Below, one piece after another: positions 56,931 to 64,000 of a stretch of 64,000 bases of DNA. Source of the stretch: Siphonodentalium dalli (taxonomy: Eukaryota; Mollusca; Scaphopoda; Gadilida; Siphonodentaliidae); the NCBI GenBank assembly GCA_032622095.1, contig CP136063.1:216397982-216461981 (forward strand). The letters run 5' to 3'. The position numbers were made by a program, and so were the translations under genes. The first letter of the stretch is position 1; the number at the start of each line of letters is the position of its first letter. A model generated the notes under the pieces. It was not told the origin of the DNA and searched no databases. It saw only the letters and a program-made list of their open reading frames with translations.

Positions 56931-57624
56931 GGCATATTTGGTGTATTTTGGGTTAGCCAAAAATAGCCCCTGCAGTAGGATTTAATTATGAAAGTATCAA
57001 AAGAATGGCGTGCTATAAAATGAATATAATTCAATACTTTCTCTTTATCAATAGAATATGGGTCTATTAGATTATTATTTAGCCAAAGTGAGATACCTAC
57101 AGCCGAGAGCCCCATAGATTCCAAAGAGTTCTATACATAATAGTTTGCTTGTATATAACATAATGCATTTAGTTTTTGTTGTTTACATAATATTCCAAAA
57201 AAGATAAATACATGCAAAGTCGAGTTTATTTTATACCAGGTCGAAAAATTTGTCATACATGTCACATGACTTATAAAGGTAAATCAACCACGCGTTAAGA
57301 AGGCGTGTATATCATACTATTACCATCAAGGAAGTACATGTATATACATGTAGGTCTCGTCCATGATTTCCAAATAGCGATTTTAATATTATTGGCCACA
57401 ATTCTTCTGTGGCCTCTTTTTGTCCAGAAATAATACTCCTTTAAATAGTTAAAGAAAATATTCAAGTGTTTTGGACACGGTATGTTAAGAAATCCTGAGT
57501 TGTTGTCTCGGCATCATATTCTTCATCACACATGAGTCATACAATTAAGTATACCAGTAGGATTACTAACAGTAATTATAGCATAATAATGTCGAGCTCC
57601 ATCTTGAGTTTGTTTCTTCCTCAG

Positions 57625-57767
57625 GAATGGAACTTCTCGTCGCAAAGAAGCCTGAAAGCTTCAGCCAGTCATTCAAAGAAATACCAAGCCTGGCATGTAG
57701 ATCATGCTCTTATTCAGCATATAGTTTTGGCTTATACAATTCACAATCAAGTTGCATAAAGTTTTAA
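57625..57767 (+). CDS. Candidate last exon, 46 codons
   Basis: A textbook acceptor (TTTGTTTCTTCCTCAG) is followed by an open frame reading MELLVAKKPESFSQSFKEIP, SLACRSCSYSAYSFGLYNSQ and SSCIKF, to a TAA at 57767. The frame enters with two bases from the exon edge. GC content is above its flanks. It would end a plus-strand gene, perhaps that starting at 52801, though the phase does not prove it. Family not recognised. Confidence 0.38.
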
Positions 57768-57955
57768 TGTCAGGCAACCATATTACCATGTATATACTAG
57801 TACTCGTATATCATATCCATTATTGATAATTTCTGTCTGATCATATCTGATATGCCTAGCATGGGTTACATGCTAGCCAAACAAATGACATTTATTTATA
57901 TTGACTTTTAGCCTTAGCTCCCCCAGCGGGTTATAAACCGAAGCAGATAAATAAC

Positions 57956-58603
57956 CAGTCGTAAATAAATTTCGAAGTACAATTGCTAGTCGCGCACGTA
58001 CGTCGAACGAAAGAAGCCCTCATTCCCGTTTGCACATACCGGGGAAGCCCTGGGAAATCCTGCCACCTGATTGGCTGGCGTCTTTAAAAAGCGCCAGCTT
58101 TTGTATACAAATAAACACGTGGAACATCTAATTTTAGCTTATGGGCTTTGATAATCGATAACATAATTACTTGGCGCATGAGTAGTCCAAACAGGAATCT
58201 CTTCCGCTTTAAACTGTTTTCACCAGAAAAGCGGAAAATATTTGAGAATAATCTATTAAAGTGTGTTCTACCGCAAATATATATACTACGAACAATGAAG
58301 GATGTATTTCTATAAATCGCATTATACTATATATGTACGCTAATTCTTATGGACACAGATATCTAAATTTACGCCATGATTCTGCGGAAGTATTTACAAC
58401 TTTCGAAACCTAATTTCGTTTCTTGGCACCAAAATGATTGACGTGCATATATTAGTCTATTTCGGGAGTAGCTTGCCATGATAATGACGTCTCTCGCTCT
58501 GTTGTTTTTCTACTTCGAGCAAATGACCTTGACTGCCATTTCGATTAGACGTACCGTGCGCGAGTCTGGGAGCAAATGTACGCTAAGTTTACTAAGACTG
58601 ATA
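57956..58603. repeat. Left 648-bp terminal inverted repeat
   Basis: Features inside the arm are a CCAAT-type word (TGATTGGCTGG, 58070) followed by the hairpin CTGGCG-tctttaaaaag-CGCCAG (58077-58099), GACGTC (58487), and an inner end CTTTACTAAG-like (GTTTACTAAGACTGATA). A CCAAT box next to TTTAAAAA could be a promoter, present once in each arm and pointing the opposite way in the other. That reading is inference. Confidence 0.9.
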
Positions 58604-60939
58604 AATAATAAATGATCAAACTCGGTAGTAAATTTATGTTGATAATTGCCATACATGTGAAATGACGAAATTCGCAGCTGGATGCACTTGGTAAAAAAGA
58701 TTATATAGAAATTCCCTTGAATATTGTGATGTGTTATGCTATTGTGACAGTTTGTTTTTAAAAATGTTGCCTCATCATTTCAACTACTTTTGCTTTCTGA
58801 AACATCTGATACAAAATTGCCAATTTCGGACATTTATGTAGTGTGGTCGCGTTTCTTACATATTATATTCTGACTGACTAGTTTATTTAAATGCTGACAA
58901 TCTTTGTCCGCTTGTCACCAAAGTGTTCGCCATATTGCTTGTTGTGAGTCTTAGTGTTGGCATCAATCTACGTCTTTACCGAAACCACCACAAACTGTGT
59001 GATATGTGCCATTGATGGGTGAGCATCAACGGTTAAAGGTCATTTGTACATGTTTAATTATTGCTCGGCTTTCAGACTTCAATTTTCAATTCATAAACAT
59101 ACACTGTATGGGAACCTTGACGGCTTGAGAACGTTTTTGATAAATCCATATAATGAATTGCATGAATGGACCACCGTGCAGACATGGTTGATTTTCTATT
59201 AAAAATGTCATGTCCATGACCGTATCCATCACATTGAATGCGACGCATTGGATTCTGTACAGATATAGTCGGTTGCATCTTGATTTATCCAGCTTTCATC
59301 GTTGGTGGATGTTTGCACCGGGTGTTTGTTCAAAGGCAGTTTACGTGACCTGAATTCTTGGAAAATTTATGTTACTGGAAACCAGATAACCAACTATGAA
59401 CAGTCTCACAAATCTCGAATTTTCAAGACTGCTGTGCTAGTACTTACTGTGATATGAGGAGTAAATGGGATTGCCCGAAAATAAACAAGTGCATCTGTCG
59501 GTTTTTGTATACGAACAAGGATAATATACATACTTAGCATTTATTCGTATTATGAATATGTACCGAGTTTTGTATTCGCCGTGCTGTGGGGACAATGATA
59601 TACCAAAAATTACCTATGATATTGTGCGTAAGTTTCAGCTTTACATTCTGCTGTGGATACAAAACTTTCAAATGTACATTTATAATCTGGGTGTAAATGT
59701 TCAAACGGAAATTACACGTTTTATCTATAGTTGAACTACATGATAGTCGACAAAAATAGTTCATTTTCAAGAGCCCATGATCTGCTTATTTGAGAATCAA
59801 GCAATCACATTATGTACCTATTTCACATTATATGTCGATTATGTCCGTATTTCAGCTAGGATATGTTGAATGAACACATGGGAATATCTCATGATATGAC
59901 TGATGGCTTCGAAATAGGATGATCACTGACTGGCGTAAAGGAATGTATCACTGTGAGTAGAGTTATATTTGCGGAACAGATAAAACTGATATTGCGGCAT
60001 GAATAAGTTACACCAATAGTAGCAGCAACTACCACATTTCCACCACCCGAGTTATTGTCGTTTCAACCACAACTCGATTCGCGGTGAACATTTGGTACTG
60101 TCGGCTGCTATGGTGTATTATAACTTCGACATGCATTCATAATGCGCAGTACATGCAATTTAGATAACTATGAAATTTATTATTATTATTATGTAGACAA
60201 TTCAAATTTCCGTTTTACATATATGTTTGAAATAGCCAATATGTGGGGGATTATATAGTGAAACCACATTATTTTCAATCTTCTCAATATTTAGTGTTTA
60301 CACCAATGCGCCAGTTACTGGTTTATGTGATATCTAGTGATAAGGACTTCTAGCTTTGTGTTCATTTCCTGTGAAATTGTCGGTTTTTATTAGGAACTAG
60401 TCGAGCTTTTGTGTAAGTAAAAGTTTCTTCGTTATACCTGGCACTTTTACACTTAACTTCGTTCTCGGTGTGTGTTGTCTCTGCTATTTGGTTTCTTCAT
60501 ACAAGTATGGCACGGGACCAATTATAACATTTTAAAAGTGAACTCTCCACAAGAAAATGCTATCCCACTCAAGCCGCCATTTCATGAGATGAATCATCAT
60601 ACATTATTGAAACCAGGTATTCTAATATACTTAGCTGTTTACGTTTTATAAGAATTATGTTTAAAATATATGTGAATAAAGCCGGGATAACAAGCTTTTG
60701 GCTCACTGTTTGTATAGTGCGCATAATCCATTCCAATTACTACAAACAATTAAACAATTTAATACAGCGACATACATATCCATTGCTACTTATACTTTTA
60801 TAGATAAAAGAAATCGATAATTCCTAGAATTCAAACAGGACGTTCGGGACCCGATATTGACACTGTGACAAATACTGTAGGAAGCCTGCGCGCTTCCAAG
60901 AAATGACTTATCGACGAGATTACGATCGGGGAACACTGG

Positions 60940-60976
60940 CACGTCATGTTCACGGGTGATCCTCGAACATGACGTG
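60940..60976. repeat. Perfect 12-bp-arm hairpin
   Basis: CACGTCATGTTC (60940-60951) and GAACATGACGTG (60965-60976) are exact inverted copies around a 13-base loop, in a GC-richer part of the large element. The arms contain TGACGTG/CACGTCA, a CRE-like core. Confidence 0.95.
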
Positions 60977-61262
60977 TCGTTCTATATTTAGTATGTGGTG
61001 GTGGTGACCCGTCATTCGCGAACTTATTCACCCCCGTGTGATTATATGTGGAGTGTATTAGATTGTATTTTTTTGTACGCTCTATTTCTATATACAAAAA
61101 CTGGTGAGTCGCTATTTAATCATGAATGTATTTAAAATTGCATACTATTTTGCCGTTCATTACCGACAATAACGGTTCTGATGCGGTTCGAATCGACTAA
61201 AATAACGCATATCTGAATTTTAAACTGCCAGCCACCAACGACACAATGAACCGGCCAATTTT

Positions 61263-62089
61263 AGGATTGCAAACTATGTGAATAGCATATCTGGTCTATT
61301 TGAGAAACTCAATTTCCTAGAAGTGAAACCTAAAGGCCGGATTCGTCATCTCAGGTTTAAACCTGGTCTACGTAAACCTCTAGGTTTAAACCGCCGTGAG
61401 TCAGCAAAATCCGTGGTTTAAACCCGAGACCGCAGGTCTAAGTTACGCATTCGTCATCTCTGGTTTAAACCAGGTCCAGCCAGACCAGTGGTTTAGCAGT
61501 AGTGCCTCTGTATCGTCGATATAATTAAACGTACTTTCCTAATGCGGACCGCCTCGTTTTATTGATTGCGGAAATCAATAATTACGACAGCGTTCATATT
61601 TTGATTGTAAATTTATAAGCGAGAAGCTGTCACACACATAAAGCTTATGGGGATAAGTTTTTGTCAATTTCAATATTGTTTTTGCGTTTTATAAGCTTAA
61701 ACCAGCAACTAAACCATCTAATTCGGTGGTCCAGCTAAACCAGCTTTATCGAGGCTAAACTTGAGATGACGAATCCGTCTTTTCTTCATCGCGGTTTAGA
61801 ATTGTCAAACAATCAGTCAAGGGTGGAGCTGTAAATAATCTCGTGGCGACTGCCGACTGGTGTTATCATGTCACAGTTGATTCATTCGCACGCGAGCTTT
61901 GCTCAGATATGGACATGTTCCTAAATATATGATTTTTACAACTATCTTGTGGTTTTTTTTTTGGCTTGTGGCAATCACAATTACTGGTGTTTTCTACGAA
62001 TTCATTTGTAGGGTTCAACGTTTTAATTTTGACACCAAAACGATGCTACTGCATGACCAGATTATGCTATGCACATAGTTTGCAATCCT
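61263..62089. mobile_element. 827-bp element nested in the large-TIR element
   Basis: GGATTGCAAACTATGTG (61263-61279) and its complement (62073-62089) bound it; similarity extends to about 35 bp with ATAGCATA and CTGGTC. TA lies outside both ends (61261-61262 reads TT-A, giving TTA|GG; right CC|TAA). It carries the 450-bp MITE described separately. No coding frame. Confidence 0.75.
61333..61783. mobile_element. About 450-bp MITE rich in GGTTTAAACC
   Basis: The left end GGCCGGATTCGTCATCTCAG (about 61335) pairs with GAGATGACGAATCCGTC at the right (61766-61782). A second internal copy, GCATTCGTCATCTCTGGTTT, starts at about 61446. The palindrome GGTTTAAACC or its half occurs at least six times. 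It sits inside the 827-bp element. Confidence 0.75.
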
Positions 62090-63109
62090 AAACTTATATT
62101 GCTATATGAGTCAAATTTGATAACTTATTTTGATGTAGATCATGCCACAAAGCTCTACTCTGGCTACGCCCACAAATTCCCATAATATTCTACCAGTTTA
62201 AAACCTGGGAACCTTTTTGATTTTCTGCATGACGGGAAATTTATGACATTGAAAAAAAATCAACACATGTAATATATTTCTTTATTAAAAGCTGTCCCTC
62301 TGCATGGTTGCCCACTTCCAACAGTTCAGATGCCGCTTGTGGTGTGCACTCATAAGCAAAGTGCCTTTACTTGACTGGCCTCTTGGTACAGGATTGACTC
62401 GATTATGGAGACTTTATTCAGCGCCAGAGGGGCTTTGCGCACATTTTGATCATTTGAACAATTTAATTTAAACAAAACTTTAATTAAATTTAAAACAAAC
62501 AAATGTTAATTTAAATTATAAATGTTGTTTCTTTTTACATTCAACTCCTCACTCAATTTAACACAATTTTAATTTTTGTTTAAATTATATTTTACTTATT
62601 TTTAAATCAAATTTTTTTAAACCTAACGTAGTTATACCACACGAATCACCACACCTAATTTAATTGAAATGGGTCCATGGGTATTGTAGAACAGTTCGGA
62701 ACAGACAAACGGACATACAGATAGACAGTTCATATACCCTTTAATATATACAGATATGTACATGTAAATACACCAAATTTTTTCTTTACGGGTGAAGCAT
62801 CTTGCAGAAATCTATCACAATGAAAGTGACAAACAGAGCGTGATTCTCGTGTTGAGAGACATGCCCTTTGTTAAATTGTTTAAACACAGAATGAGATCGG
62901 ATTAATAGTCAATGAGCGATACTTGTTTCTCAATGAATAAATCCATTGAGCGTGCACGCGGTCACGATAATTTATGACTTGTCAATAACAATTATATCGG
63001 ACTATCTTTTGGTCCGATTGGTATACAGGGTAATTTGCTTGCATAATCATATCACCGAATCGAGTTGTCAATTAGCTGGCAACTGAACGACAAAAACGCC
63101 CCCTTAGAC

Positions 63110-63190
63110 CAGGTTTGGCTGGACCGCCAATGTAGGTTTAAACCAGGTTTAAACTCGGAGGTTTAAACTGGAGATGACGAATCCGGCCAA
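63110..63190. mobile_element. Second end of the GGCCGGATTCGTCATC MITE family
   Basis: TTAGACCAGGTTTGGCTGGA, three GGTTTAAAC words and GAGATGACGAATCCGGCC are the inverted end of the same MITE family as 61333-61783, here alone. Either it is a solo truncated copy, or the 61335 and 63186 ends once bounded a larger 1.86-kb element. Confidence 0.7.
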
Positions 63191-63269
63191 ATAGTTGCCA
63201 CTTTGATATCTATATAACCAATATAAGTTTGAATTCAAGGAATTATCTTTATATATGTCACACTGTCAA

Positions 63270-63917
63270 TATCAGTCTTAGTAAACTTAGCGTACATTTG
63301 CTCCCAGACTCGCGCACGGTACGTCTAATCGAAATGGCAGTCAATGTCATTTGCTCGAGGTAGAAAAACAACAGAGCGAGAGACGTCATTATCATGGCAA
63401 GCTACTCCCGAAATAGACTAATATATGCACGTCAATCATTTTGGTGCCAAGAAACGAAATTAGGTTTCGAAAGTTGTAAATACTTCCGCAGAATCATGGC
63501 GTAAATTTAGATATCTGTGTCCATAAGAATTAGCGTACATATATAGCATAATGCGATTTATAGAAATACATCCTTCATTGTTCGTAGTATATATATTTGC
63601 AGTAGAACACACTTTAATAGATTATTCTCAAATATTTTCCGCTTTTCTGGTGAAAACAGTTTAAAGCGGAAGAGATTCCTGTTTGGACTACTCATGCGCC
63701 AAGTAATTATGTTATCGATTATCAAAGCCCATAAGCTAAAATTAGATGTTCCACGTGTTTATTTGTATACAAAAACTGGCGCTTTTTAAAGACGCCAGCC
63801 AATCAGGTGGCAGGATTTCCCAGGGCTTCCCCGGTATGTGCAAACGGGAATGAGGGCTTCTTTCGTTCGACGTACGTGCGCGACTAGCAATTGTACTTCG
63901 AAATTGATTTACGACTG
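63270..63917. repeat. Right 648-bp terminal inverted repeat
   Basis: This is the inverted copy of 57956-58603. Visible differences include A/C in TAAATxAATTT, C/T in CCAGxTTTTG, C/T in CTACxGCAAA, A/G in TTATxCTATA, and two near CTACTTCGAGCAAATGACCTT. All others read as identical. Confidence 0.9.
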
Positions 63918-64000
63918 TGTCAATATCGGGTTATCCAGGATGATGACGTCAGCTGTTACCGGAGATGACATCAGAGCTGCGACTAGAATAGTCTCTCGAG
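63918..64000. other. Right flank of the large element
   Basis: GTGTCAATATCGGGT at 63916-63930 is found inverted inside the element (60848-60862). The rest (TGATGACGTCAGCTGTTACC and onward) has no recognised feature before the window ends. Confidence 0.5.

Larger units (their letters stand above)
57956..63917. mobile_element. 5.96-kb element with 648-bp, about 99% identical TIRs
   Basis: Ends are CAGTCGTAAATAAATTTCGA (57956) and, inverted, 63917. Arms 57956-58603 and 63270-63917 have the same length and differ at about six positions when read against each other. Between them are 4.67 kb with no frame over 90 codons and no transposase motif, so the element is non-autonomous or uses something unrecognised. 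Nested inside are an 827-bp TA-flanked element and GGCCGGATTCGTCATC-type MITE pieces. No clear target duplication flanks it (…AATAAC and TGTCAA…). Long, nearly identical TIRs mean recent movement or ongoing gene conversion. Confidence 0.88.

Noticed and set aside
61180-61200. CGGTTCGAATCGAC as a tRNA T-arm
   Set aside because: No acceptor stem, D arm or anticodon arm can be placed around it.

Overview
The window is eukaryotic nuclear DNA from an animal, most likely a marine invertebrate. It is AT-rich and intron/intergene-like, with no long host ORFs, no operons and no ribosome-binding sites. It is crowded with non-LTR retrotransposon, Mutator-type transposase and TA-flanked DNA-transposon remains, plus many kinds of tandem repeat. 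Frequent TACATGTA-type words and tandem-core repeats followed by short microsatellites suggest a mollusc or other lophotrochozoan, but this is an impression, not a proof.

Layout. 1-545 is a decayed LINE reverse-transcriptase end. 1500-3300 holds a 347-bp tandem repeat and a degenerate GGTTA-rich tract. 3.5-12.7 kb is mostly unique DNA with several short, relatively GC-rich blocks on the minus strand that look like exons; two of them (4033-3928 and 3732-3543) join in phase into a membrane protein end. 13410-18324 is a 4.9-kb element with 48-bp terminal inverted repeats (TIRs) and clusters of the palindrome TTGCGCTTAAGCGCAA, and it carries a smaller nested inverted-repeat element. 21545-19690 (minus) is a Mutator-like transposase plus YqaJ-like nuclease pseudogene that only shows when the frames are pieced together by eye. 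23.8-32 kb is a dense repeat zone: a dispersed family here called R, 176-bp, 300-bp and 44-bp tandem repeats, a 203-bp near-perfect hairpin and another CTTAAG cluster. 31871-32029 is a plausible plus-strand exon. 33687-35094 is a fold-back element and 37624-38207 a TA-flanked MITE.

The centre, 38784-47952, is a nearly complete LINE of the CR1/L2 group on the minus strand, with ORF1, an intact endonuclease, RT and 3' end, and a possible 8-bp target duplication. It is split inside ORF1 by about 4.68 kb of composite repeat DNA: about 2.4 copies of a 1.44-kb tandem unit, then the same 347-bp repeat seen at 1.5 kb, then a 130-bp repeat related to R. 48.0-52.6 kb is a second R array that carries ten perfect TGCGCATGCGC sites in 122-bp tandem units. 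52.8-57.8 kb has scattered exon-like pieces on the plus strand, including a duplicated splice-acceptor block, and a minisatellite.

The last 6 kb (57956-63917) is bounded by 648-bp inverted repeats that match at about 99% by eye, with equal arm lengths. It has no transposase ORF and carries nested younger insertions. It is the freshest large mobile structure here and the best candidate for an undescribed element. The order of events can be read from the nesting: host DNA, then LINE, then composite insertion; tandem 300-bp repeat, then hairpin MITE; large-TIR element, then 827-bp element, then 450-bp MITE. All exon calls are from reading frame, splice-site and phase evidence only; none could be assigned to a named gene.
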